Shown here piece after piece: positions 1 through 7,037 of a DNA stretch of 16,981 bases. The notes under the pieces were generated by a model, which made no database searches, was not told where the DNA came from, and saw only the letters and a program-made list of their open reading frames with translations. The translations under genes were made by a program, and so were the position numbers. Origin of the DNA: Bacillota bacterium (GTDB taxonomy: Bacteria > Bacillota > Clostridia > Acetivibrionales > DTU013); assembly GCA_023435305.1 (NCBI GenBank), contig JAEYRV010000036.1:1-16981 (forward strand), given 5' to 3'. Position 1 is the stretch's first letter. Every line of letters starts with the position of its first letter.

Positions 1-98
1 GGGGTCAGGCTTGAAATATTCCTTTATTATTGAAAACAATAATAAAGGAATATTTCAAGCCTGACCCCGATAAAAAGGAATATTTCAAGCCTGACCCC
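1..98. repeat. Large perfect palindrome plus a third half-copy (REP/RAYT-like element)
   Basis: Positions 1-32 and 37-68 are perfect inverted copies (32-bp arms) around a 4-base AAAA loop. The outer 25 bases occur a third time in direct orientation at 74-98, again ending in AAGCCTGACCCC. A structure this long and exact is typical of a mobile, dispersed palindromic sequence. I recall GGGGTCAGG-type termini near REP-associated tyrosine transposases (IS200-like), but no transposase is present here, so the family is inference. The element starts exactly at the window edge and may continue to the left. It could also act as a transcription-stopping hairpin. Confidence 0.75.
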
Positions 99-146
99 GC
101 TTTGTATTTTTTGTCGAAAATTTGTAATAAAAAAAGCCCAAATTTT

Positions 147-203
147 TTACCACAAATTACATTATTGTGATATACTACCGTATGTCGCATGTAAATCTTG
201 ACA
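147..203 (+). promoter_or_regulatory. Candidate promoters for the GGDEF-like gene
   Basis: An extended -10 (TG-A-TATACT, 168-176) is preceded by a T-rich stretch at 147-152. A perfect TTGACA lies at 198-203, but its matching -10 17 bases later (221-226, TTTATG) is poor. Either would put the transcription start upstream of the ATG at 260. The sequence 99-146 is AT-rich with no other signal. Confidence 0.4.
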
Positions 204-259
204 ATATATACTGACAATGGTTTATGTGCTGCCATTCTTTTAGTCGGAGTATGAGCGTT

Positions 260-1003
260 ATGGATATGATCAGCAATACCAAATTGGGGCGGAGGCTGCC
301 CTTACTGGCACTTATCAGCGCGATCCCAGGGATCGCTGTATTTTTTGTATCAGGTTATCTGACAGGCAGGGGTTATCTGGCTGCACGCATAGTTATTGCG
401 GTATTGGCAGCCTTACTGTTCTTCTCATCTTCAACAGCATTGATGTTTTGGCTTTTGTACAAAGAAAACAGTTCATTTATAAATGAACTGAGAAACAGGT
501 TTTCAAAGGATAAACTCAATGAGCTGTATAACAAAAGCCATGCGGGGAGGATGTTGGATGCCGAGGTCGCTGCGGCTAAGGAAAGGAACATGCCTGTCAG
601 TGTAATAATGCTGGCACTTGACCATTTCGGCGAGATCAATGCTTCCTATGGTCAGGCCGTTGGCAGTCATATACTATCGATTTTCAATCTGGCTGTCCTG
701 AAATGCCTTAGGCCTTCGGATATCATTGCCTGGTACCGTAACGACGAAATGATAGTCATACTGCCCGATACAGACGCGGATGCTGCCAGGGCGCTTTCCG
801 AAAAAATATGCTCAGAGGTAGCAAATACCTATATCCCGCCCGTGGATGGCGTGACCATCTCATCGATCCATTGCAGCGCAGGAGTATCTGAATATCCGAC
901 ATATTGTGATGACGGATACACTCTTATCAGTACCTCCGATCTGGCACTTTTCCTTGCAAAACGTTTCGACAGGGACTGCACCAAAGTATATGGGAAATGC
1001 TGA
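260..1003 (+). CDS. Membrane-anchored protein with degenerate GGDEF domain
   Basis: A 247-residue protein. Two hydrophobic segments (about 13-35 and 40-67) anchor a cytoplasmic C-terminal domain (about 95-245) that follows the diguanylate-cyclase fold: LDHFGEIN at 120-127, YRNDEM at 159-164 in place of YGGDEF, and SAGVSEYP at 206-213. Key residues are lost. The first metal-binding Asp is Ala119, the guanine-binding Asp is Ser136 and the two Gly of GGDEF are Arg160-Asn161. Only Asn127, Asp162 and Glu163 remain. It is therefore probably not a cyclase and could be a c-di-GMP or other nucleotide sensor, or a partner protein. ATG 260 is preferred because GGAG (246-249) lies 10 bases upstream; in-frame ATGs at 224 and 251 lack a well-spaced site. 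There is no EAL or HD-GYP domain and the gene stands alone. Confidence 0.85.
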   Translation: MDMISNTKLGRRLPLLALISAIPGIAVFFVSGYLTGRGYLAARIVIAVLAALLFFSSSTALMFWLLYKENSSFINELRNRFSKDKLNELYNKSHAGRMLDAEVAAAKERNMPVSVIMLALDHFGEINASYGQAVGSHILSIFNLAVLKCLRPSDIIAWYRNDEMIVILPDTDADAARALSEKICSEVANTYIPPVDGVTISSIHCSAGVSEYPTYCDDGYTLISTSDLALFLAKRFDRDCTKVYGKC

Positions 1004-1009
1004 AACAGT

Positions 1010-1056
1010 AAAAAAGAGGACTTCTCAAATCACATTATGACTTGAAAAATCCTCTT
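1010..1056 (-). terminator. Intrinsic terminator of the NifU-like/GGGtGRT operon
   Basis: Read on the minus strand, a long stem (arms 1041-1056 and 1014-1029, with G-U pairs) runs straight into a T6 tract (1015-1010), 30-odd bases after the stop codon of the GGGtGRT gene. On the plus strand the same arms carry A-C mismatches and no T tract follows, so it works for the minus strand only. Confidence 0.85.
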
Positions 1057-1088
1057 ACGTGCTATATATCAGTTATACCCGTCACTTC

Positions 1089-2099
1089 TCAGAAGCGGTT
1101 TGCGTCTGCTGCTTCCTGGACAGCCACTGCTACAGAAACCGTTGCGCCGACCATCGGGTTGTTGCCCATTCCGATAAGTCCCATCATTTCAACGTGGGCC
1201 GGTACTGAGGATGATCCTGCAAACTGAGCGTCAGAATGCATTCTTCCCATTGTGTCAGTCATGCCGTAAGAAGCAGGACCTGCCGCCATGTTGTCCGGAT
1301 GGAGAGTTCTGCCGGTGCCGCCGCCTGAAGCGACAGAGAAGTACTTTTTACCCAGCTCGTAACATTCCTTCTTGTAGGTGCCTGCTACCGGGTGCTGGAA
1401 TCTGGTCGGATTTGTCGAGTTACCGGTGATGGAAACGTCAACCTTTTCCAGATGCATTATAGCAACGCCTTCTCTTACATCATCAGCTCCGTAGCATCTG
1501 ACCTTGGATCTTTCACCCTTGGAGTAAGCGATCTCTCTGACTATATCAAGCTTGCCGGTGAAATAATCGAACTTTGTCTGAACATATGTAAAACCATTGA
1601 TCCTGGAAATAATCTGAGCAGCATCCTTGCCAAGTCCGTTGAGTATTACCTTGAGGGGCTCAGTCCTTACCTTGTTGGCGGATCTTGCTATACCGATAGC
1701 GCCCTCTGCAGCTGCAAAGGATTCATGTCCTGCCAGGAATGCAAAGCATTTTGTGTCCTCGCGAAGCAGCATAGCTCCGAGATTTCCATGGCCCAGACCA
1801 ACCTTTCTGTCATCTGCAACAGATCCCGGGATACAGAATGCCTGAAGGCCTTCGCCTATTGCTTCGGCAGCATCGGCAGCTTTTCTGCAGCCCTTTTTGA
1901 TAGCTATGGCTGCACCGGCTGTATAAGACCAGCATGCATTTTCAAAGCATATCGGCTGGATTGCCTTAACTATATTGTATGCGTCTACGCCAGCGTCGTC
2001 ACATATCTTTTTAGCTTCTTCGATCGAGGCGATGCCGTATTTTTTCAGAGCGGCATTAACCTGGTCTATCCTTCTTTCATAACTTTCAAACAATGCCAT
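1089..2099 (-). CDS. GGGtGRT family protein
   Basis: A 336-residue protein carrying the family's name-giving motif GGGTGRT at residues 259-265, followed by LHPDN and a Gly/Met-rich C-terminus. It has no signal peptide or membrane helix and should be cytosolic. Eight Cys are spread along the chain (33, 51, 56, 71, 89, 118, 202, 246). The family is widespread in Clostridia and some Bacteroidetes, nearly always beside a NifU-like scaffold, as here (the upstream gene ends 18 bases before this one). The biochemical role is not established to my knowledge; a link to iron or Fe-S handling is inferred from the neighbour. The start ATG at 2099 has a strong site (GGGGGAGGG) 8 bases upstream. A long open frame on the opposite strand is a shadow. 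Confidence 0.93.
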   Translation of the reverse strand: MALFESYERRIDQVNAALKKYGIASIEEAKKICDDAGVDAYNIVKAIQPICFENACWSYTAGAAIAIKKGCRKAADAAEAIGEGLQAFCIPGSVADDRKVGLGHGNLGAMLLREDTKCFAFLAGHESFAAAEGAIGIARSANKVRTEPLKVILNGLGKDAAQIISRINGFTYVQTKFDYFTGKLDIVREIAYSKGERSKVRCYGADDVREGVAIMHLEKVDVSITGNSTNPTRFQHPVAGTYKKECYELGKKYFSVASGGGTGRTLHPDNMAAGPASYGMTDTMGRMHSDAQFAGSSSVPAHVEMMGLIGMGNNPMVGATVSVAVAVQEAADANRF

Positions 2100-2117
2100 G
2101 TCTTTGACCCTCCCCCA

Positions 2118-2810
2118 TTATTCTTCTCTCGGATCGATGACCTTTGCAGCTTCATCAAACCGACCGTACTTGCTGGTTGCTTTTTTGATAGCTTCATTGG
2201 CATCAATACCCTTCTTGACCATTTCCATCATCTTGCCGAGGTGAACAAATTCATAGCCAATGATTTCGTTGTTCTCATCAAGTGCGGTACGGGTAACATA
2301 GCCTTCCGCCAATTCCAGATACCGGGGACCCTTTGCCAGCGTTCCGAACATGGTTCCGACCTGGCTCCTAAGGCCCTTGCCAAGATCCTCAAGGCCCGCT
2401 CCTATCGGGAGGCCGCCTTCGGAAAATGCAGTCTGTGTCCTGCCGTATGCGATCTGCAGGAAAAGCTCTCTCATAGCAGTGTTGATAGCGTCGCATACCA
2501 GGTCAGTATTCAATGCTTCAAGAACAGTTTTGCCTGGAAGTATCTCAGATGCCATTGCAGCGGAATGAGTCATGCCGGAGCAGCCGATGGTCTCGACCAA
2601 TGCTTCCTGTATAACTCCATCCTTAACGTTGAGGGTAAGCTTGCAGGCTCCCTGCTGCGGTGCACACCAGCCTATTCCATGCGTCAGGCCGGATATATCC
2701 TTGATCTCCTTGGACTGTACCCATTTCCCTTCCTGGGGAATCGGCGCAGGACCGTGATTGGGTCCCTTTGCCACACACGTCATTCTTTCAACTTCATGTG
2801 AATAAATCAT
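2118..2810 (-). CDS. NifU-like iron-sulfur cluster assembly scaffold protein
   Basis: A 230-residue protein of the NifU-N/IscU-like type found with GGGtGRT proteins. Conserved Cys 49, 56, 77 and 106 sit in the contexts GIGWCAPQQGAC and TIGCSGMTHS, which suit transient [Fe-S] assembly. Compared with ordinary IscU/NifU (about 130-150 residues) it has an N-terminal extension rich in Pro/Gly and a longer C-terminal half. It is the first gene of a two-gene operon with the GGGtGRT gene; 18 bases separate them. A longer frame begins at TTG 2828, but AAAGGGG lies 7 bases before ATG 2810 and the resulting N-terminus (MIYSHEVERM) matches relatives as I recall them, so 2810 is the start. It is not next to any suf, isc or nif gene, suggesting a dedicated rather than housekeeping scaffold. 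Confidence 0.93.
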   Translation of the reverse strand: MIYSHEVERMTCVAKGPNHGPAPIPQEGKWVQSKEIKDISGLTHGIGWCAPQQGACKLTLNVKDGVIQEALVETIGCSGMTHSAAMASEILPGKTVLEALNTDLVCDAINTAMRELFLQIAYGRTQTAFSEGGLPIGAGLEDLGKGLRSQVGTMFGTLAKGPRYLELAEGYVTRTALDENNEIIGYEFVHLGKMMEMVKKGIDANEAIKKATSKYGRFDEAAKVIDPREE

Positions 2811-2838
2811 TCTATGACCCCTTTCCAATTGAATATTG

Positions 2839-2862
2839 TGATCCGGCTATACTGACGGATCA
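2839..2862 (-). promoter_or_regulatory. Inverted repeat in the leader of the NifU-like operon
   Basis: TGATCCG and CGGATCA (7-bp perfect arms, 10-base loop) lie about 30 bases before the start codon, inside the predicted 5' leader. It may be a repressor site or an RNA hairpin. No U tract follows, so it is not a terminator. Confidence 0.35.
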
Positions 2863-2953
2863 TCCATTAACCGGTTTTTCCCGGGTTTGCTTCGACTTGC
2901 GAGTTTCATGCCGCATATGTGCAAAGCATGGCAGATATGCCAACAATTATTTT

Positions 2954-2983
2954 ACTATAATATTCTCAAAAAGTATATGTTAA
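2954..2983 (-). promoter_or_regulatory. Promoter of the NifU-like/GGGtGRT operon
   Basis: On the minus strand TTAACA (2983-2978) is followed after 18 bases by TATAGT (2959-2954). Each is one base from the sigma-A consensus. The predicted leader is about 135 bases long. The divergent GH9 gene has its own promoter further right. Confidence 0.6.
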
Positions 2984-3097
2984 TTTTTTATCACACAGCA
3001 AATTATACATAGCGCCTTTGAACAAGCATATTACGGAACAAAGCGGAGTGCACATAAACGGCCGGATCGAAGTTTCAGACGGGTTTTTTCTTTCATA

Positions 3098-3131
3098 TTG
3101 AACAAGTATCTACTTATGATAAAATTATAAT
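3098..3131 (+). promoter_or_regulatory. Promoter of the GH9 gene
   Basis: TTGAAC (3098-3103) is followed after 16 bases by TAAAAT (3120-3125), which runs into a perfect TATAAT at 3126-3131. Transcription would begin at about 3131-3138, so the ATG at 3138 lies on the +1 and the ATG at 3159 is the more credible start. A near copy of the -35 region (TTGAACAAGCAT, 3018-3029) lies 80 bases upstream. The rest of 2984-3097 shows nothing further. Confidence 0.5.
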
Positions 3132-3158
3132 AAGAAAATGTATTATGATGAGGTTATG

Positions 3159-4817
3159 ATGAAAAATAATATCAAAAGCACCGGCAGTAATAGCTCGATC
3201 CACCTGAATCAGGCAGGCTACAGAACCGCAGACAAAAAAACAGCTCTGATAACAAAAGAAGTCAATCGGTATTGCGTATACAAAAGCAACGGCGGCCTGG
3301 TTTACGAGGGCGAAGCCGTGGCATGGAACCCCGACCCAAGCGGAGTGCCGGCGGTTGATAAAAACAGTGGTGATAAACTATGGACAGCTGACTTCACAAA
3401 TATTACCGACAATGGTACCTACTATATTGAGGCAGGTAACGAGCGATCTCCATTTTTTGAAATCGGGGATTCAGTATATTCAGACGTAACAAAAGCTATA
3501 CTCAAGATGTTTTACTATCAGCGCTGCGGAGGCGGCGGGATCAGCGGCGAATATGCAGGCTGCTTTGCCCACGGCCCGTGTCATTTGGATAAGGCATCAT
3601 ATTATGACCCGAACGATCCTGTATACGGAGGCGTAGTGGCCGATGTGTCGGGAGGCTGGCATGACGCCGGGGATTACGGGCGCTATATCACTCCGGCAGC
3701 CAAGACAGTGGTAGATTTGATGATGGCATCCGAGCTCTTTCCGAGCATTTCCTCGCTGGACTTCGGCGGACCCTGCAGGCTTTCGGATGAAATCCGTTAT
3801 GAGCTTGAATGGATGCTGAAAATGCAGCATCCCTCGACCGGTGGTGTTTATCACAAGGTTACTACACAAAACCACTCTCCTCAGGGCATAATGCCGGAAA
3901 ACGATCTTGCACAGCTTTATCTCTCTCCGGTATCCGCCCAGGCGACCGGCTCATTCGCAGGTGCCATGGCCCATGCTTCAAGATTCTGCCTCGCCCAGGA
4001 TCCGGTATTTGCAGACAAATGCATCAAGGCGGCTGAAATGGCCTGGAAATGGCTTGCAATGAATCCGCAGCAGGAAGAGTACAAGGATCCTTCCTTCTTC
4101 CGGACCGGAGCTTACGGCGACAATATCTCCTTTGATGAGAGATGCTGGGCCGCGGCGGAGCTGTTCAGCACGACCGGAGCTGATGAGTACCTCTCCTTCC
4201 TGAATGATAACCCTCTGCCGAAGCCGGGCTTTGGATGGAGAGACAATGGTTCCTATGCCATGATCGCATTTTTGTTGTCGGATAGGGCAGATAAAAACAG
4301 CACCCTGCACAATAAAGTGAAGGATTGCTTCATAAAGGACGCCGACCGCATTTATGAAACAGCAGAAAAAGATGGTTATGGAATCAGTCTGGAGCATTAC
4401 CCCTGGGGCAGCAACATGGACGCGGCAAATAATGCCATGACGCTGCTTCTGGCATATATATCGGACCATGATCCTAAATACAAAAAATCCGCAATGGATC
4501 ATTTTCATTATCTTATGGGCAGGAATGCAAACGGGATCAGCTATGTTACGGGCTGCGGAGAATATTGTGCAAGAAACCCCCATCACAGACAGTCAATGAT
4601 CCTTGACAGTGCAGTCCCCGGCATGCTGACCGGCGGTCCCTTCGACAGGATAATGGAGCTTGAAAGGGATCCGGCATCAAGACTGTTCAGCAAGGACACT
4701 CCCCCGGCAAAATGCTATGCGGACCTGGCCGCAAGCTTTTCATCCAACGAGATATGCATATATTGGAATTCTCCACTGGCATTCGTACTTGCATTTCTCA
4801 ATGAAGAAAATGTATGA
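3159..4817 (+). CDS. Glycoside hydrolase family 9 (endoglucanase/cellodextrinase type), no signal peptide
   Basis: A 552-residue protein that would cleave beta-1,4-glucans. An N-terminal Ig-like CelD_N domain (about 14-104, IHLNQAGYRT) precedes the (alpha/alpha)6 catalytic domain (about 108-550). GH9 signatures are intact: GGWHDAGDYGRY at 165-176 with catalytic-base Asp169/Asp172, GRNANGISYVTG at 454-465, NPHHR at 473-477, and the C-terminal SSNE with the acid Glu531. No signal peptide, membrane helix, dockerin or carbohydrate-binding module is present, so the enzyme is probably cytoplasmic and acts on imported cello-oligosaccharides. Start: GATGAGG ends 5 bases before ATG 3159; the in-frame ATG 3138 lacks a site and coincides with the predicted transcription start. 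No sugar transporter is adjacent. Substrate preference cannot be told from sequence. Confidence 0.93.
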   Translation: MKNNIKSTGSNSSIHLNQAGYRTADKKTALITKEVNRYCVYKSNGGLVYEGEAVAWNPDPSGVPAVDKNSGDKLWTADFTNITDNGTYYIEAGNERSPFFEIGDSVYSDVTKAILKMFYYQRCGGGGISGEYAGCFAHGPCHLDKASYYDPNDPVYGGVVADVSGGWHDAGDYGRYITPAAKTVVDLMMASELFPSISSLDFGGPCRLSDEIRYELEWMLKMQHPSTGGVYHKVTTQNHSPQGIMPENDLAQLYLSPVSAQATGSFAGAMAHASRFCLAQDPVFADKCIKAAEMAWKWLAMNPQQEEYKDPSFFRTGAYGDNISFDERCWAAAELFSTTGADEYLSFLNDNPLPKPGFGWRDNGSYAMIAFLLSDRADKNSTLHNKVKDCFIKDADRIYETAEKDGYGISLEHYPWGSNMDAANNAMTLLLAYISDHDPKYKKSAMDHFHYLMGRNANGISYVTGCGEYCARNPHHRQSMILDSAVPGMLTGGPFDRIMELERDPASRLFSKDTPPAKCYADLAASFSSNEICIYWNSPLAFVLAFLNEENV

Positions 4818-4865
4818 AATTAATAGTATAATGAATATATCACAAAAAACAGACGGGGGTTATTT

Positions 4866-5324
4866 ATGAAAAAACTTGTCATTCTATTTATAAGCATATT
4901 GTTGCTTTCTCTGCCTGCATCCTGCACATCATTAACTGGAGGGGGCGGCGATGCATCCGCAGTGAAGGGATCTGAGCTTTATCAGGATGGTAAGTATGAA
5001 GAAGCGATCGAGGTTCTGAATGATGCAATAGCAAAAGGAACTGATAAATATAAACTGTCAGAAGTTTACAGCCTGATCGGCGGAAGCTATTTGGAGCTTG
5101 GCGACTGCGATAATGCTATAGAGACATATAAGAAAGCTCTGGATGAAGACAATACATCGGTTTCAAACTGGGTAAACCTGGGTGTGGCATACCGTCAGAA
5201 CGGTGATCTTAACAATGCGGAGGACAGCTACACAAAGGCTCTGGAGATCGATCCCGATTATGCCGAGCTGCGCTCCAGCCTCGGTACACTTTATATAATC
5301 AAGAATGAACCGAAAAAGCTATAG
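4866..5324 (+). CDS. TPR lipoprotein, N-terminal part (frameshifted)
   Basis: The open frame gives 152 residues: a lipoprotein-type signal (KK, hydrophobic stretch, then LPASC with Cys at about residue 20; Pro at -3 is unusual for a lipobox), a Gly-rich linker and three tetratricopeptide repeats (about 36-150). The stop TAG at 5322 is unexpected. A -1 shift at AAA-AAG (5313-5318) continues as AIVEFDKAIELNP, the exact continuation of the next TPR, and runs to 5506 for a total of 213 residues. The gene starts 48 bases after the GH9 gene with GGGGG well placed before the ATG; TATAAT at 4827-4832 lacks a good -35. It likely serves as a protein-interaction scaffold outside the cell membrane. Whether the shift is real, programmed or a sequence error is open. 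Confidence 0.85.
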   Translation: MKKLVILFISILLLSLPASCTSLTGGGGDASAVKGSELYQDGKYEEAIEVLNDAIAKGTDKYKLSEVYSLIGGSYLELGDCDNAIETYKKALDEDNTSVSNWVNLGVAYRQNGDLNNAEDSYTKALEIDPDYAELRSSLGTLYIIKNEPKKL

Positions 5325-5506
5325 TGGAGTTTGACAAAGCTATCGAACTTAATCCTAGCCTGGCGGTCGCTCATGGAAATGCTGCTTTGGCATATGCCAT
5401 GGTCGGGGACTTCGAGAGGGCGGAGGAGCTGCTCAAGCAGTCAAAGGTACTGGGGTATACGAATGCTGACGAAATTATGAGCAGGATCGACATGCTGAAG
5501 GAGTGA
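5324..5506 (+). CDS. TPR lipoprotein, C-terminal part (reached by -1 frameshift)
   Basis: About 60 residues in the -1 frame relative to the preceding fragment. It completes a TPR (EFDKAIELNPSLAVAHGNAALAYA) and ends with a short Glu/Lys-rich tail. The first possible start, GTG 5324, has no ribosome binding site, so independent translation is unlikely; the fragment is best read as the end of the 4866 gene joined near 5318. One extra A in the run at 5313-5317 would also restore the frame. Confidence 0.7.
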   Translation: MEFDKAIELNPSLAVAHGNAALAYAMVGDFERAEELLKQSKVLGYTNADEIMSRIDMLKE

Positions 5507-5532
5507 ATCATATCGGAAGCAGGAGGTGCAAA

Positions 5533-5688
5533 ATGCGATCAACCGAAACAGACCCATGTCCGTGCAGAAAAAAAAGCTGCGAAAGACACGGGAAATGTGA
5601 GGAGTGTATAGAATACCATAAGACAAGCAAGTGGGAGCCATATTGTATCAGGAAAAAGGTCAACAATACCACTAGGAAGGATAGGTGA
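5533..5688 (+). CDS. Small Cys-rich protein, probably metal-binding
   Basis: A 51-residue basic protein with six Cys (9, 11, 16, 22, 25, 38) and two His (19, 29) arranged as CPC-x4-C-x2-H-x2-C-x2-C-x3-H. This suits a zinc site or small Fe-S knot. I recall similar unnamed small proteins in Clostridia, with no assigned function. The start is fixed by a perfect AGGAGG (5521-5526) 6 bases before ATG 5533; an upstream in-frame GTG (5503) overlaps the previous stop but has no site. It is probably cotranscribed with the TPR gene before it and the DUF4177 gene 6 bases after it. Confidence 0.8.
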   Translation: MRSTETDPCPCRKKSCERHGKCEECIEYHKTSKWEPYCIRKKVNNTTRKDR

Positions 5689-5694
5689 CGATTC

Positions 5695-5892
5695 ATGGCA
5701 AGATGGCAATATCAGACGGTCCAATTCGAAGCAAAGGGAGTTATGGGCGGCATCCTTGACCTCAATGTGTTCCAGAATGAGCTGAATCAACTGGGCTCAG
5801 AGGGATGGGAGCTGGTGACATGTTTTGACACGAATATGAGCCAGGGCCAGTCCAGATATGTTATAGCAGTATTCAAAAGAGAGCTCCTTTGA
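5695..5892 (+). CDS. DUF4177 domain protein
   Basis: A 65-residue soluble protein matching the DUF4177 pattern: an N-terminal strand (WQYQTVQFEAKG), a helix ending in LGSEGWELV, and a last strand (YVIAVFKRE). Family members are small alpha/beta proteins of unknown function, common in Firmicutes. The start ATG 5695 follows the previous stop by 6 bases, with AGG in the end of that gene serving as ribosome binding site, so coupled translation is likely. Confidence 0.85.
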   Translation: MARWQYQTVQFEAKGVMGGILDLNVFQNELNQLGSEGWELVTCFDTNMSQGQSRYVIAVFKRELL

Positions 5893-5952
5893 GTCCTTCA
5901 ACTCTCAGCATTAATCGTTGCTGGGATATGAGTAAAATAGGAGTATTTATCT

Positions 5953-6435
5953 ATGGCCATTTGTAAAATCGAAGAAGGTAAACGAAATGAAGTCGTTAGC
6001 CTGACAAGACAGAACTGGGGCTCGGATATGATCGTATCTGGCGGCAGGATACATAAAGTCGGAGAGCTTCCGGGCTTCCTTTATGCCGAAAACAATATCA
6101 TCAAGGGAATGATCCTCTATTCGATATGCAATGGAGAGTGTGAAATAGTATTGCTCGAAAGCTTTGAAGAAAACAAAGGTATCGGCTGTGCATTACTGGC
6201 AGAGGCAGTGGAGGCTGCAAAGGCTCATGGCTGCAGCAGAGTATGGCTTATTACGACAAACGACAATACAAGAGCAATAAGGTTCTACCAGAAACGCAAT
6301 TTTGATATGAAAGCACTACACCGCAACTCCATAGTAAAATCCAGGCAGCTTAAGCCTGAAATACCGCTGTACGGCAATGACGGGATCCCAATATTGCATG
6401 AGATTGAATTTGAGCTTTTGTTAACTGCTGACTGA
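5953..6435 (+). CDS. GNAT family N-acetyltransferase
   Basis: A 160-residue cytosolic enzyme that would transfer an acetyl group from acetyl-CoA to an unknown amine. The acetyl-CoA loop (motif A) is ENKGIGCALL at about 73-82, followed by a helix, the strand SRVWLITTNDN and motif B NTRAIRFYQKRNF (about 105-117). These are the standard GNAT elements and the length is ordinary. AGGAG (5939-5943) lies 9 bases before the ATG. It follows the DUF4177 gene by 60 bases without a clear terminator and precedes the membrane-protein gene by about 20, so it may belong to the same transcript. The substrate cannot be predicted. Confidence 0.9.
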   Translation: MAICKIEEGKRNEVVSLTRQNWGSDMIVSGGRIHKVGELPGFLYAENNIIKGMILYSICNGECEIVLLESFEENKGIGCALLAEAVEAAKAHGCSRVWLITTNDNTRAIRFYQKRNFDMKALHRNSIVKSRQLKPEIPLYGNDGIPILHEIEFELLLTAD

Positions 6436-6457
6436 ATTGTTGGCTCAAGGAGTAGAA

Positions 6458-6922
6458 ATGAGTAAAAGAAAGATTACACTCGACCTTTCCGGGCAAAGAT
6501 GCAAAGAGCTTCTAAAAACCGCGGCGAAAGACTTTAACAATGAACAAAAGACATTTACCATTTCAGAACGCAATGCCACACCAGTATTGCGTACTTATAT
6601 ATCTATGCAAAAACGCATTAACCTGCTGGATTGCAGGATCGGCATCCATTCGAAGGACGGCAGGACAAGTCTGGATCCTTCCTGCATGCCGTCAGTCTCC
6701 CTTTTGGTTTACCTGGTGATTTTACTGCTGGTAATGTATTCTTCAAGAGCAATTTACAGTCCTGTTAATGCCGAAACAATATTCTGCATCTTCTTGTTTA
6801 TTGCTGTCCCTTCATTTTTCTGCGTTCTTGAGATGAAATCATACAATAGATTCTGGGAGCATTTCAGTAAAATCGCCCAGCAGTGGAGAATTGATCCGGT
6901 TTGTGAGGCAGAACAGCATTAG
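6458..6922 (+). CDS. Unknown membrane protein with two transmembrane segments
   Basis: A 154-residue protein that I do not recognise. A soluble, basic N-terminal half (1-78) precedes two hydrophobic segments (about 80-96 and 107-124), then a short C-terminal tail, so both ends are probably cytoplasmic. The N-terminal half (TLDLSGQRCKELLKTAAKDF) suggests a small helical domain. ATG 6458 is chosen because AAGGAG (6447-6452) lies 5 bases upstream; TTG codons at 6437 and 6440 have no site. It is probably cotranscribed with the GNAT gene. A new promoter for glgB begins 50 bases after its stop. Confidence 0.75.
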   Translation: MSKRKITLDLSGQRCKELLKTAAKDFNNEQKTFTISERNATPVLRTYISMQKRINLLDCRIGIHSKDGRTSLDPSCMPSVSLLVYLVILLLVMYSSRAIYSPVNAETIFCIFLFIAVPSFFCVLEMKSYNRFWEHFSKIAQQWRIDPVCEAEQH

Positions 6923-6974
6923 CCGGCTCTAATACAAGGCAGATATATTATTATTCATGTTTAGCAGGACAAAC

Positions 6975-7004
6975 TTGGCTTTCTCCAATATATTACTGTA
7001 TAAT
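6975..7004 (+). promoter_or_regulatory. Promoter of glgB
   Basis: TTGGCT (6975-6980) is followed after 18 bases by a perfect TATAAT (6999-7004). The transcript would start near 7011, after the longest-frame start at 6957, which supports the ATG at 7038. Confidence 0.6.
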
Positions 7005-7037
7005 ATACATATAGATTATCGGAATTGGGGTATGAAA

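Noticed and set aside
5..235. 76-codon minus-strand frame over the left palindrome
   Set aside because: Half of it is translation of the repeats (SGSGLKYSF twice) and it has no independent support.
1392..2801. 469-codon open frame on the plus strand across the GGGtGRT and NifU-like genes
   Set aside because: It is fully antisense to two well-recognised genes, has no ribosome binding site and gives a protein without recognisable domains; a coding shadow.
3978..4586. 202-codon minus-strand frame inside the GH9 gene
   Set aside because: Shadow of the GH9 coding sequence; no ribosome binding site or protein features.
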